Of a stretch of 64,000 nt of DNA, positions 18,316 to 27,626 are shown in pieces. The DNA is from CAYSBE01 sp046309355. Its GTDB lineage: Bacteria > Bacteroidota > Bacteroidia > UKL13-3. Within the stretch, counting starts at the first letter, position 1. Every line of letters starts with the position of its first letter. The DNA lies in NCBI GenBank assembly GCA_046309355.1, contig JBKCPL010000042.1, positions 1-64,000 of the forward strand, in the 5' to 3' direction. Under the pieces are notes generated by a model. It was not told the DNA's origin. It ran no database searches and was given only the letters and a program-made list of their open reading frames with translations. Position numbers and translations under genes: made by a program.

Positions 18316-18948
18316 ATGCATTTTTTTTTCGATTTTGATGGCCCTATTCTTGACGTGTCCGATAAGTTTTACCAAACTTATTTTGACATCCTGTCTGCAC
18401 ATGGATTTACCACATTAGATAAATTCCACTATTGGGAACTCAAACGTAACAATACACCCGAAAAAGAGATTCATTTATTAACCGGTGCCAGTATCCCGGA
18501 TTTTGGCCAACTTCGTAAAAGCGTTATTGAAACAGACCGATATCAGCAGTTGGATAAACTACAGCCTGCAGTTACTGAAGTGTTGAATGCTGCCAAAAGC
18601 AGGGGGAATGTATACCTGGTTACTCTAAGGCACTCACATGAGCAGGTAGTGAAGCAACTACAACGGTTTGGTATCCATTCCTATTTTAATACAGTACTAA
18701 GTGCAGCAGATGATAGAACACCGAAATGGCATATTAAATACAATCTGCTTATGAAACATTTCGATGGCACTATTCCCGAGAATTCAATTTTTGTAGGCGA
18801 TACAGAAACCGATATATTAACGGGTAAAGAAATAAAAAGTAAAACGATTGCTGTATTGAATGGAATGCGAAATCTGGTGAGACTTAAATACCTTGAACCG
18901 GATTTTATTATACCGACAATACACGAATTATTAAAAATAAAGATTTAA
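18316..18948 (+). CDS. HAD-superfamily hydrolase
   Basis: 210 residues with HAD motif I FDFDGPILDVS (residues 4-14; Asp nucleophile), motif II VTLRHS near 98 and motif IV GDTETDI near 155. It resembles phosphoglycolate phosphatase/GmhB-like phosphatases and probably removes phosphate from a sugar or ligase intermediate in the glycan pathway. It lies 3 bp downstream of the methyltransferase and 4 bp before the aminotransferase gene. Confidence 0.8.
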   Translation: MHFFFDFDGPILDVSDKFYQTYFDILSAHGFTTLDKFHYWELKRNNTPEKEIHLLTGASIPDFGQLRKSVIETDRYQQLDKLQPAVTEVLNAAKSRGNVYLVTLRHSHEQVVKQLQRFGIHSYFNTVLSAADDRTPKWHIKYNLLMKHFDGTIPENSIFVGDTETDILTGKEIKSKTIAVLNGMRNLVRLKYLEPDFIIPTIHELLKIKI

Positions 18949-18952
18949 TACC

Positions 18953-20053
18953 ATGCACGTACCTTTTGTTGATTTACATCTTCAGTATAAAAATTTACAA
19001 CCGCGCATTGATGAGGCGATAAAGTCAGTTATTCAAGAAACAGCCTTTATCAGCGGTAAATATGCCCGTCAATTTGAAGAAGAATTTGCTGATTATCTGG
19101 GTGTAAAACATGTTATAAGCTGCGCAAATGGTACAGATTCGCTGGAGTTATTGCTCAAAGCGATGGGAGTTGGACCGGGTGATGAGGTTATTGTTCCCGC
19201 CAACAGTTGGATATCTACTTCGGAGTGTGTTACTACTGTTGGAGCTAAGGTTGTATTTGTTGATTCTAAACCTGATTCCTACACCATAGATGCAACATTG
19301 GTTGAATCCAAAATTAATGCTCGAACAAAAGCTATTATTCCCGTTCACCTATACGGTTGCCCTGCTGATATGGATGAAATAATGGCTATTGCTACCAAGC
19401 ACCATCTATGGGTTATTGAAGATTGTGCTCAGGCACACGGTGCTGTTTACAAAGGAAAAACCATTGGCACCATCGGGCATGCATCTTCATTTAGCTTTTA
19501 TCCCGGTAAAAATCTGGGCGCATATGGTGATGCAGGAGCTATGGCTACAAATGACGATGAAATTGCAACTAAAGTAAGGATGATGGCAAACCACGGTCGG
19601 CTGGGAAAACATGACCACGGAATTGAAGGACGCAATAGCCGACTTGACGGATTACAGGCAGCTATACTAAGTGCTAAACTTCCCCATCTGAACGAATGGA
19701 CCGAGGCACGTATCAGACATGCTGAAACTTACTCAACTGTTTTAGCTGCAAGCGGGCTGAAATTGCCTTTTACACCTGTACACTGCAAACATGTATACCA
19801 TTTATATGTAGTACAGGTTGAAAATCGCGAATACGTGCAGGCACAGTTAAAAGAGAATGGTATTGAAACTGGAATTCACTACCCTATCGCATTGCCGCTA
19901 TTGCAGGCTTATTCATACCTCCATCACTCGGCTTCTGAGTTTCCGGTAGCCGCTGGCCAAATGAATAAACTCTTATCATTGCCTATGTTTGCTGAACTAA
20001 CAACACAGCAAATTGAATACGTTTGTACACATTTACAAAAAGCAATAGCGTAA
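18953..20053 (+). CDS. DegT/DnrJ/EryC1/StrS-family sugar aminotransferase
   Basis: 366 residues. The PLP-binding Lys is in SFYPGKNLGAYGD (Lys186), preceded by the VIEDCAQAHGA motif (near 154-164). These enzymes transfer an amino group from glutamate to a keto nucleotide-sugar, often at C3 or C4. The sequence resembles the QdtB/FdtB/WlbC group (VPFVDLHLQYKNL start, ANGTDSLELLLKA). Together with the oxidoreductase at 14588 it would build an amino sugar. It is followed 10 bp later by the flippase gene. Confidence 0.9.
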   Translation: MHVPFVDLHLQYKNLQPRIDEAIKSVIQETAFISGKYARQFEEEFADYLGVKHVISCANGTDSLELLLKAMGVGPGDEVIVPANSWISTSECVTTVGAKVVFVDSKPDSYTIDATLVESKINARTKAIIPVHLYGCPADMDEIMAIATKHHLWVIEDCAQAHGAVYKGKTIGTIGHASSFSFYPGKNLGAYGDAGAMATNDDEIATKVRMMANHGRLGKHDHGIEGRNSRLDGLQAAILSAKLPHLNEWTEARIRHAETYSTVLAASGLKLPFTPVHCKHVYHLYVVQVENREYVQAQLKENGIETGIHYPIALPLLQAYSYLHHSASEFPVAAGQMNKLLSLPMFAELTTQQIEYVCTHLQKAIA

Positions 20054-20063
20054 CCCCGTTCGA

Positions 20064-21626
20064 ATGACCGATAACAGACTTGCCGTTACAACCATTAAAA
20101 ACTCGGTGCTTAACATGGCGAGTTTTATCATCGGGTTGTTGGTAAACATATTCTTAGTTCGCTATGTTGTAGCGCAAATAGGTATCGAATACTATGGTAT
20201 ATCCGCATTGATGCTGCTGATTATTGCTCCGCTTACGCTGGCCAATCTAGGCTTTGGCGAAGCCACCACGAAGTATGTGGCGGAACACATGCATCAGGGC
20301 AATAAGGAACTGGCTGCTTCCTATGTGCGAACTACCTTTTTCATGAATCTTACCGTAGGTGCATGTGGTGCATTACTCATTTTTTTTGCAGGCCCTGCCC
20401 TATTTATGTGGGCTTTTTCAGAACAGATTACTGCAGATAAAACAGAACTTGTAGCTTCCTGTCTAAAACTGATTGCTTTCGGGTGGATTTTCAATCAATG
20501 CTCGGCTACTTTTATGAGTATACCGATAGCCATGCAGCAATTTACCAAAGTAGCAGCGGGCAATATTATATACGTTGTGTGTGGAGCTTTGCTGACTGTG
20601 CTGTTTATCCGACAAGGTATGGGTTTAACCGGTTATGTAGCTGCCACCGTAGGCGCACAGTTTTTTGCTTTAGTGTTCTGGCTCTACAGTTCTAAGCAGG
20701 TTTTTAAAGGCATTTCACTGATGCCTCGTATTGATAAAACCGCTTGGAAAAACTCAGTACACTATGGCGGGTGGCAAACCCTTTCACAACTCGGAGGTAT
20801 AATAGCACAACAATCCGAAAAATATGTATTGGGGATTAACCTACCAACTGCTGCAGTTGGTATTTATAATGTAGTGCTGGGAAATATTCAGCAAAAAATA
20901 TACGCCATCGTGCACAAGCTTGCCGAAGTTTTGTTCCCCTTGTTCAGTGCAATCAGCCAGGATGAAGAAGCCCGCAAGGCAAATATCCTTATTAAATCAA
21001 CCTGGATTACAACAACTCTGTCGGTGTGTCTGCTCACTTCTGTTATCCCTTTTGCACATAACCTCATTGAACTGATCATGAAAAACAAGGAGGTAGCTGA
21101 TAAGGGCGAACACGTACTTCGTATTTTATGCATAGGTGGCGCATTCGGATCGGCTACAACAGCCGGATACTTCTTTCTGCTCGGCATTGGCAAAACAATA
21201 AAGATCACGTACATATCTCTGCTCACCGGGCTCATTACCATTGTCGTATCAGCATATACAATTCCGCGATTTGGACTAATTGCAGCCGGTTTTGGGCCGC
21301 TGGCTGGCGCAATCATTCAGTCAATGGCTATAAGCCGTGTAATGCGAACAGCATTGAAAGATACCATTAACCTGTCATCCATCATGAGTACCATTTATGT
21401 GCCCATTATTACCGGTTGTATTACCGGAATGACTGCCTGGTATGTTATTCCATATAGCCGAATGGGGTGGGTTAACTTTACAGGCAGTTATATACTAATG
21501 AATATGATTACCGCTATCATCATATTTGTAGTTACACGTATATTGCCTCATGGCAAAGAACACGAGCAGCTGGTTTACAAACTAGTTTTACATACGTGGA
21601 CTAAACTAAAAATGCGATTCAACTGA
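20064..21626 (+). CDS. Polysaccharide flippase (Wzx-like, MATE/MOP superfamily)
   Basis: 520 residues, hydrophobic throughout, with about 12-14 predicted membrane segments beginning SVLNMASFIIGLLVNIFLV near residue 14. This is the pattern of Wzx-type lipid-linked oligosaccharide flippases of the MOP superfamily. It would move undecaprenyl-linked glycan repeat units across the inner membrane. It sits in the middle of the plus arm, 10 bp after the aminotransferase and 3 bp before the AsnB-like gene. No Wzy polymerase is seen in the locus. Confidence 0.85.
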   Translation: MTDNRLAVTTIKNSVLNMASFIIGLLVNIFLVRYVVAQIGIEYYGISALMLLIIAPLTLANLGFGEATTKYVAEHMHQGNKELAASYVRTTFFMNLTVGACGALLIFFAGPALFMWAFSEQITADKTELVASCLKLIAFGWIFNQCSATFMSIPIAMQQFTKVAAGNIIYVVCGALLTVLFIRQGMGLTGYVAATVGAQFFALVFWLYSSKQVFKGISLMPRIDKTAWKNSVHYGGWQTLSQLGGIIAQQSEKYVLGINLPTAAVGIYNVVLGNIQQKIYAIVHKLAEVLFPLFSAISQDEEARKANILIKSTWITTTLSVCLLTSVIPFAHNLIELIMKNKEVADKGEHVLRILCIGGAFGSATTAGYFFLLGIGKTIKITYISLLTGLITIVVSAYTIPRFGLIAAGFGPLAGAIIQSMAISRVMRTALKDTINLSSIMSTIYVPIITGCITGMTAWYVIPYSRMGWVNFTGSYILMNMITAIIIFVVTRILPHGKEHEQLVYKLVLHTWTKLKMRFN

Positions 21627-21629
21627 TAC

Positions 21630-23573
21630 ATGTGTGGCATAGCCGGAATATGGAATTTTGATGGCAGGCAGGTGCAACCAGACACCATTATACGCTTTAC
21701 CGATTCGCTTAAACACCGCGGACCAGATGGAAGAGGAATATGGCATAGTCAAACTAATTCTATTGCATTTGGTCACCGTAGATTAGCCATTATCGATTTA
21801 AGCTCGAATGCTGATCAACCATTGCAGTTTGCTGACGGTCGATACACCATTGTTTTCAATGGTGAGATTTTTAACTTTATAGAAATACGGCAGGAATTAA
21901 TCGCAGAGGGTTATCAGTTTAGAACCGACAGCGATACGGAAGTAATACTGGCAGCCTTCCACAAATGGGGCCGGCACATGCTGAAAAAGTTTAATGGCAT
22001 GTGGGCAATTTGCATTTACGACAGTACAGAAGATTATTGCTTCATAGCCAGAGACCGTTTTGGAATAAAACCTTTTCACTACCTGATTACGCCCAACAGA
22101 TTTGCGTTTGCTTCTGAACTGAAAGCATTCCGATCGCTTGATGATTTTACTCCTGAAATAGACGAGCGTGCTGCTGCTCATTTTTTGAAGACAGGCTTTG
22201 GCGTTGAACACAGTAGCTTCACGTTGTTCAAACACGTACATAAACTTAAAGCAGGTGAATTTGGTATAGTGAAACAGGGAAAAATAGAACTTCATACGTG
22301 GTGGAACACCCTCGATAACTTGGTGGCAGTGCCTGATACATTAACTGAACAGGCTGAGCAATTTCGTGAACTTTTTTATGACTCAGTAAAACTGCGCTTG
22401 CGAAGCGATGTACCCGTAGGTTCTTGCCTTAGTGGCGGTTTCGATTCGAGTGCTGTGGTGTGTGCACTGGCTGAATGCGGGAAAAATGCGAACTCAGACA
22501 GAATGAGTAAAGAATGGCAGCAAACTTTTGTTGCCACGTTTCCAGGAAAAAGTAACGATGAACGACCACAGGCAGAGCAAGTAGTGAAGTATGCTGGAGT
22601 AAAAGCGCATTACTTTGATGTTCACGAAAATGAAGCGCTTGAGATTCTCGAAAAAGTACTGTATGATTTTGATGATGTGTACGTTGGTATGCCGGTTGCA
22701 CCTTGGTTAATTTACCGCGAACTCAGACGAAATAATGTTGTCGTTTCACTTGATGGTCATGGTGCCGATGAATTGCTTGGTGGCTATGTACATGCCGATG
22801 GTGCATGGCTTAGCAATGCTCCATCTTGGTTTCAGCACCCGGCAAAGAACCTAAGCGTAGTTAATGAACTGTTGGCTTATACAGGCAAATCCGGGGCGGC
22901 AAATTCCATTGCAGCATTGCGCAAAACCTTGCCATCACAGATATTGTACCACCCTGATTTCAAAAATTACAGAAAGACGCTTTCAACTTATAAGCAAATC
23001 AAAGACCGATACAAATCCTCGTACTGGCAGAGTTTTATAAATTCGGATTTATACGAACTGGAGTTTCCAGAGAATTTTGTAAATCAAGTACCCGAACACC
23101 TTGATGAAGTCAATCAAAAACTGTATCGGATGTTTCATTTTGATGTTCTTCCCACCATACTACGCAACTTTGACCGTATGAGCATGGCTCACGGCATTGA
23201 AGTGCGTATGCCATTCATGGACTGGCGTTTGGTATGTTATGCATTTTCATTGAGCGGAAGCAGTAAAATAAATAACGGCTACGCTAAACTTGTAGCCCGT
23301 GAAGCGATGAAAAACCGAATGCCCGAAAGCATACGTGCATCAAGGGTGAAAATTGGTTTTAATGCACCCATGCCAGAATGGTTCAGCGGACCCGTATATC
23401 CGTGGCTGATGGAACAACTGGATAAACCAAGCGCAATGATTGACACCAAACTTCTTAAAAACAAGGTAGAGCAACTTAATAAACAACAAATGTGGGATTG
23501 GGCCTCTGCCGGAAATGTGTGGAAGTATGTTCACTATCTTTGGTACGAAAATAATTTTCTGAAAAGTGCCTAA
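21630..23573 (+). CDS. asnB: Glutamine-hydrolysing asparagine synthase-like amidotransferase
   Basis: 647 residues. Cys2 (MCGIAG) is the N-terminal nucleophile of the glutaminase domain (1 to about 210), followed by the synthetase domain with PP-loop SGGFDSS at 268-274 and LDGHGADELLGGY. In glycan loci, AsnB homologues commonly amidate the carboxyl of uronic acids rather than make asparagine, and the position between the flippase and a glycosyltransferase supports that here. The next gene overlaps its 3' end by 8 bp. The symbol denotes family, not proven substrate. Confidence 0.85.
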   Translation: MCGIAGIWNFDGRQVQPDTIIRFTDSLKHRGPDGRGIWHSQTNSIAFGHRRLAIIDLSSNADQPLQFADGRYTIVFNGEIFNFIEIRQELIAEGYQFRTDSDTEVILAAFHKWGRHMLKKFNGMWAICIYDSTEDYCFIARDRFGIKPFHYLITPNRFAFASELKAFRSLDDFTPEIDERAAAHFLKTGFGVEHSSFTLFKHVHKLKAGEFGIVKQGKIELHTWWNTLDNLVAVPDTLTEQAEQFRELFYDSVKLRLRSDVPVGSCLSGGFDSSAVVCALAECGKNANSDRMSKEWQQTFVATFPGKSNDERPQAEQVVKYAGVKAHYFDVHENEALEILEKVLYDFDDVYVGMPVAPWLIYRELRRNNVVVSLDGHGADELLGGYVHADGAWLSNAPSWFQHPAKNLSVVNELLAYTGKSGAANSIAALRKTLPSQILYHPDFKNYRKTLSTYKQIKDRYKSSYWQSFINSDLYELEFPENFVNQVPEHLDEVNQKLYRMFHFDVLPTILRNFDRMSMAHGIEVRMPFMDWRLVCYAFSLSGSSKINNGYAKLVAREAMKNRMPESIRASRVKIGFNAPMPEWFSGPVYPWLMEQLDKPSAMIDTKLLKNKVEQLNKQQMWDWASAGNVWKYVHYLWYENNFLKSA

Positions 23574-24708
23574 AACCAAATTACTAAAAGTATCATCCTT
23601 CTATCCTGAATACCTGGTAAAGCTTTACCGTGAAGATTCAAACCTGCATGCCGAGGACTATGCAGTACAATACAAACGTATGATGGATCAAGGCATTGGC
23701 TGGGCTGATTACTGGAAAATAAACCTGGAAAAAACAGGTGAATTTGATGTAGAGCTCATTATTATCAATAATGAATATGCACAAAAGAAATGGGCTGAGG
23801 AAAACCATATCAGGTATGATGAGCAAAACTGGATGAATGATATTTTTCTTGAACAGGTAGGTATGTTTAATCCTGAAATAGTGTTTGCCAACGACTACAT
23901 ATTTGTAACTCCCAATACGATTCGCAACATCAAAAATAAATTTCCTGTTGTGCGTAAATACATAGGTTGGGATGGAATCGGTTTATGCGATACCGCACGT
24001 TTTAACGAATTTGATTTGATGCTGACATGTAATCCTTACGTAAGCGAATTCTATATAAAAAATCAAATTAAGAGCCTGTATATACCTTTCGCATTTGAGA
24101 AAGAAATTTTAAGTAAAATAAATCTGAACAGACAACTCTATGACGTAAGCTTTGTGGGTTCAGTTACATTACGAAACAACGGACATCATGAGCGCCTTAA
24201 AGTATTGGGTGCAGTAGCTGCCCATGCAAAAGTTGATTACTGGATAGCATCGTTTGACGAGAGCTTACCTTATTTAATAAAGAATATCGTAAGAAAAATG
24301 AAGTCCGGATTATGGAGCGATGTAGGTGATATATTGCGCTTGTGGCGTATAAATCACGGGCAGCTATTTGGTATGGAAATGTATCAGGCGTTGGCCGATT
24401 CGAAAATCACTTTAAATACCCACATAAATACAGCCCTGAATTACGGTGGAAATATACGCTTGTGGGAAGCAACAGGCGTTGGTACTTGCCTGGTTACCGA
24501 CTGGAAAGAAAACATGAATGAGTTGTTCGTAGCCGATAAGGAAGTGGTAACGTACAAAACACCCGAGGAAGCTGTAGAGAAGGTTTTGTATCTGCTAAAA
24601 AATCCAACTGTAGCAAAAGCAATTGCTGAGGCGGGACAAAAAAGAACGTTAGAAAACTACACCTACGAAAAAAGACTTTTGGAGGCTATTCCTTCATTGC
24701 TTAACTGA
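23566..24708 (+). CDS. CgeB-like glycosyltransferase
   Basis: 380 residues from GTG 23566, overlapping the asnB-like stop by 8 bp. The C-terminal part (about 255-380, with LADSKITLNTHINTALNYGG and LWEATGVGTCLVTD) matches the CgeB/glycosyltransferase 1-2 family. The N-terminal part carries a Rossmann-like segment (EIVFANDYIFVTPNTI, KYIGWDG). It probably transfers a sugar onto the lipid-linked glycan. It is the last gene of the plus arm; its 3' end overlaps the convergent glycosyltransferase by 15 bp. Confidence 0.75.
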   Translation: MPKTKLLKVSSFYPEYLVKLYREDSNLHAEDYAVQYKRMMDQGIGWADYWKINLEKTGEFDVELIIINNEYAQKKWAEENHIRYDEQNWMNDIFLEQVGMFNPEIVFANDYIFVTPNTIRNIKNKFPVVRKYIGWDGIGLCDTARFNEFDLMLTCNPYVSEFYIKNQIKSLYIPFAFEKEILSKINLNRQLYDVSFVGSVTLRNNGHHERLKVLGAVAAHAKVDYWIASFDESLPYLIKNIVRKMKSGLWSDVGDILRLWRINHGQLFGMEMYQALADSKITLNTHINTALNYGGNIRLWEATGVGTCLVTDWKENMNELFVADKEVVTYKTPEEAVEKVLYLLKNPTVAKAIAEAGQKRTLENYTYEKRLLEAIPSLLN

Positions 24709-25854
24709 CTTTGCCATCACTAATACTTTACGGGCAAATTGCTGCATCATTGTCTCGTTTTGCTCAAATGCTTTACGTTCCTTAACCGCATCAGGACCGG
24801 GGTGTAAATTTGACCAGTTCTGTTCAATCAGGTCACTAAGTTGATCTGCATTTTGCTGCTTGAAATAATACGTATAAGGTGGATTCTGCTCCACATGAAC
24901 AGGAAAATCGCTTAGGAAAATAGTTTTGCCCAGCGATCGGCCATCTTCTACCACTGTGCTCCATCCTTCAAATAAGGAGGGTTGTATAATGGCCATTGAC
25001 TTACGAATAAGTTGTATCTGGTCCTGACGTGAAATAAAACCCAGCACAATAAACTGTTCGCTGACCTGCTTCTCATCTGCTCGTTTTAACAGTGAAGGAT
25101 AATAGTTGGGATTACGAAAGTCTTCCGTAGCACCTGTGCACACTGCATAAGCTGTTATACCTCGCTGTTTCAGTAAATGCAGCGCATCAATAATTGTTTC
25201 GTGATCTTTGTGTTTCCAAAACTGATTACACACTATAAAATACTTTTCAGGCAGCTTGAACTTGTGCACTACCTCATCCGCATTTTGGCTAAGCCACTGC
25301 AGGTTAGCGTTACTTACAAAATGCAGCAAATATTCGTTACCTGTATATTCTGGAAAAAAGGTACGGTAGTCGTTCATGGCATGTGCACTGCTAAATGCAA
25401 GCACCGGAGAATTTTTTGCAAGATGGGTGTTTCGCATTTCCCGGCTTTTCCATTCACTGTCTGAAAACAAGTGAGGCAAATGCCTGTACTGAAAATCAGG
25501 TATCCATCCGCCCCAGTTAAATATCCATTTGCGGGGTAAGTTTCCAGCTGGATAGTAAAAATCAATATGTCGAAAGTTTAGCCATTTAAATCGTAAAAAC
25601 GAGGGCAGATTACGTAGTATTTTATAACATGCCAGATGAAAAACTGTTTCTTTATATACTTTGTCAATTTTATGTTTAATCTCATCCGGTACAAACGAAA
25701 CATCTCGTGTGGCTATAGTGAGTTTTATATTCTTACGTTCATCAACTGAAAGTTTATCGATAGCATGTACAATATTATGTATGTATATGCTTCCTCCGTG
25801 CCAGTTAGGATCGGCTATCAGGTTAAGACATAAATGAAACTTTCTTTCGCTCAT
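24694..25854 (-). CDS. Glycosyltransferase family 4-like protein
   Basis: 386 residues. GT-B fold, with the C-terminal donor-binding block IQPSLFEGWSTVVEDGRSLG (near 292-311) carrying the family Glu, preceded by YFIVCNQFWKHKDHETIIDAL. It would transfer a sugar from a nucleotide donor to the glycan. It is last in the minus arm: its start overlaps the epimerase stop by 4 bp (ATGA), and its 3' end overlaps the plus-strand glycosyltransferase. Confidence 0.85.
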   Translation of the reverse strand: MSERKFHLCLNLIADPNWHGGSIYIHNIVHAIDKLSVDERKNIKLTIATRDVSFVPDEIKHKIDKVYKETVFHLACYKILRNLPSFLRFKWLNFRHIDFYYPAGNLPRKWIFNWGGWIPDFQYRHLPHLFSDSEWKSREMRNTHLAKNSPVLAFSSAHAMNDYRTFFPEYTGNEYLLHFVSNANLQWLSQNADEVVHKFKLPEKYFIVCNQFWKHKDHETIIDALHLLKQRGITAYAVCTGATEDFRNPNYYPSLLKRADEKQVSEQFIVLGFISRQDQIQLIRKSMAIIQPSLFEGWSTVVEDGRSLGKTIFLSDFPVHVEQNPPYTYYFKQQNADQLSDLIEQNWSNLHPGPDAVKERKAFEQNETMMQQFARKVLVMAKSVKQ

Positions 25855-26801
25855 CGTACCCGTTTTTCCTTATCAAACTCGTAGGCATAGTGAATGCCTT
25901 GTTGTACTAAATATTCTGGTTGCCATCCGGTAATACTTTTCATTTTACTCATAGAGGCAAGTTGCTTTATTCTGTCAACCTTACGCATGCGTGAGGGTGA
26001 CTGAACTATGCTGATTGGACTGCTGTGAACAACCTGCAGCATATCTACAATTTCACGCACATTAAATTCATCTTCGCGACCGAGATTTACTACATCAAAC
26101 GATTTTGTGTGATTGCAGTTGCCTAAAACAAAAAGGCCTGCCGATGTATCGCGAACATCAATGTAACTTCGTTTAGGTTCAAGATTGCCAAGCTCGATAG
26201 TAGTTTTTCCATCCAGCAATTGCTGAACTATTTCGGGCACAAGATGTGCATTGGTTTCACGCCCTCCTATGGTGTTAAAAATACGTGCTACGAGTGCTTG
26301 CTTACCAAATTTATTCGCCCATAAACGCATCAGATATTCTCCGCTCAATTTCGAAACACTGTAAATATCGTACGGTATAGTTGCTGTTTGGTCTTCAAGC
26401 AACGGACTGTCGAGTATATCATAAACTGCTCCGCTTGATGCAAATACGATACGCTTCAGATTGGGTAATCGTGCAGCGGTATTCAATACGTGTTGTGTTC
26501 CTTCTACATTAATCCGAAGTGCTTCATCCGGATTATTTTCGCACGTAGGAATATGATGCAATGCCGCCAGATGATAAATAATCTCAGGATTGGCCTGAGT
26601 TATAATACGGTGTACAGTATCCCCGTTGGTTATGTCTCCCTCTGCAATGGTAAGGCACTCATGTGTCGAATCTAAATAACTATACTTACCGTACGAGAAA
26701 TTATCCAATACGGTAACCCTGTTTCCTGCATTCAGTAAAAGATCAACTAAATGTGAACCTATAAATCCGGCACCTCCGGTTACAACAACTGATTTACTCA
26801 T
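25851..26801 (-). CDS. NAD-dependent epimerase/dehydratase (UDP-glucose 4-epimerase-like)
   Basis: 316 residues. The N-terminal VVTGGAGFIGSHLVDLL binds NAD; catalytic YSVSK is near 145-149; IFNTIGGRETNAHLVPE follows as in GalE and UDP-xylose synthase relatives. It probably makes a nucleotide sugar for the neighbouring glycosyltransferase. Both ends are coupled by 4-bp overlaps with adjacent minus-strand genes. Confidence 0.85.
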   Translation of the reverse strand: MSKSVVVTGGAGFIGSHLVDLLLNAGNRVTVLDNFSYGKYSYLDSTHECLTIAEGDITNGDTVHRIITQANPEIIYHLAALHHIPTCENNPDEALRINVEGTQHVLNTAARLPNLKRIVFASSGAVYDILDSPLLEDQTATIPYDIYSVSKLSGEYLMRLWANKFGKQALVARIFNTIGGRETNAHLVPEIVQQLLDGKTTIELGNLEPKRSYIDVRDTSAGLFVLGNCNHTKSFDVVNLGREDEFNVREIVDMLQVVHSSPISIVQSPSRMRKVDRIKQLASMSKMKSITGWQPEYLVQQGIHYAYEFDKEKRVR

Positions 26802-27625
26802 AATTTAACAGCGATAAAGGAATAGAGCCTGCCCGGCTCATGGTAAAAAAAAGACTTAATGGCACAAAGCACCTTAAATATCGGTTCAAAAGCAAGCAGG
26901 GTGAGCGCTAACTTCTTGCCTGTTAATTTGGCAACGCTATGTGCAAACTGCAACTTTAAATCAGATTGGCTTAATGGCGCATAATTAATTTCACTGGCAT
27001 ACGGATGAAGAACCTTATTTAACTTCATGCCGGAAGATAAGATGGCCTCTTTGTACTGTGCTAATGTAAACGCATTTTCACCTCCGTACAATTTATGCAA
27101 CGGATGCTTTGCCAAAAAAAGGGACAAATCGGACTGGCTGCTAATTACGTGTTCGCGCACAGCTATAAAAACACCACCCGGTTTAAGCACACGAGATACT
27201 TCTTTGCAAAACTGATGAAGTTGTGCTGCATGATGCAAAACCTGACGGGCATATACAACATCAAAGCTGTTATCGTAAAATGGCAACTTTTCGCCAAACG
27301 ATTCAACTACTTGAATCGGTAATTTACTAACAGCCGAAATATGACGAATAGCTCCGGCACCAACATCATTGCTCGGATCGGGTTCAAGTGCAGTTACCGT
27401 AAAGTTACGTTTTGCAAACGCGTATGATGCAATTCCTCTTCCTGCTCCTATATCCAGTACCTCTGTAGCGCCTTTGGGCACCCAAGTCATTACTGCCATA
27501 AACTCGTTGCTGTTGCTAAAGCGCTCGGCTGATGCCAGTATATCTTCATCAAAATAATTATCAAGTATAACCTGAGTGTCGGTCGCGTTATGCCTAAGTT
27601 GTTTTACAGCCTCTTCCCAATTCAT
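26798..27625 (-). CDS. Class I SAM-dependent methyltransferase (UbiE/type 11-like)
   Basis: 275 residues from ATG 27625, one base after the upstream gene's stop; an in-frame TTG at 27643 is less likely. Motif I is EVLDIGAGRGIASYAF, motif II the acidic ALEPDPS, and the post-motif YARQVLHHAAQLHQFCKEVSRVLKPGG is typical of type 11 methyltransferases. It is likely to modify a glycan component; the acceptor is unknown. It overlaps the epimerase gene by 4 bp. Confidence 0.8.
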   Translation of the reverse strand: MNWEEAVKQLRHNATDTQVILDNYFDEDILASAERFSNSNEFMAVMTWVPKGATEVLDIGAGRGIASYAFAKRNFTVTALEPDPSNDVGAGAIRHISAVSKLPIQVVESFGEKLPFYDNSFDVVYARQVLHHAAQLHQFCKEVSRVLKPGGVFIAVREHVISSQSDLSLFLAKHPLHKLYGGENAFTLAQYKEAILSSGMKLNKVLHPYASEINYAPLSQSDLKLQFAHSVAKLTGKKLALTLLAFEPIFKVLCAIKSFFYHEPGRLYSFIAVKL

Positions 27626-27626
27626 A

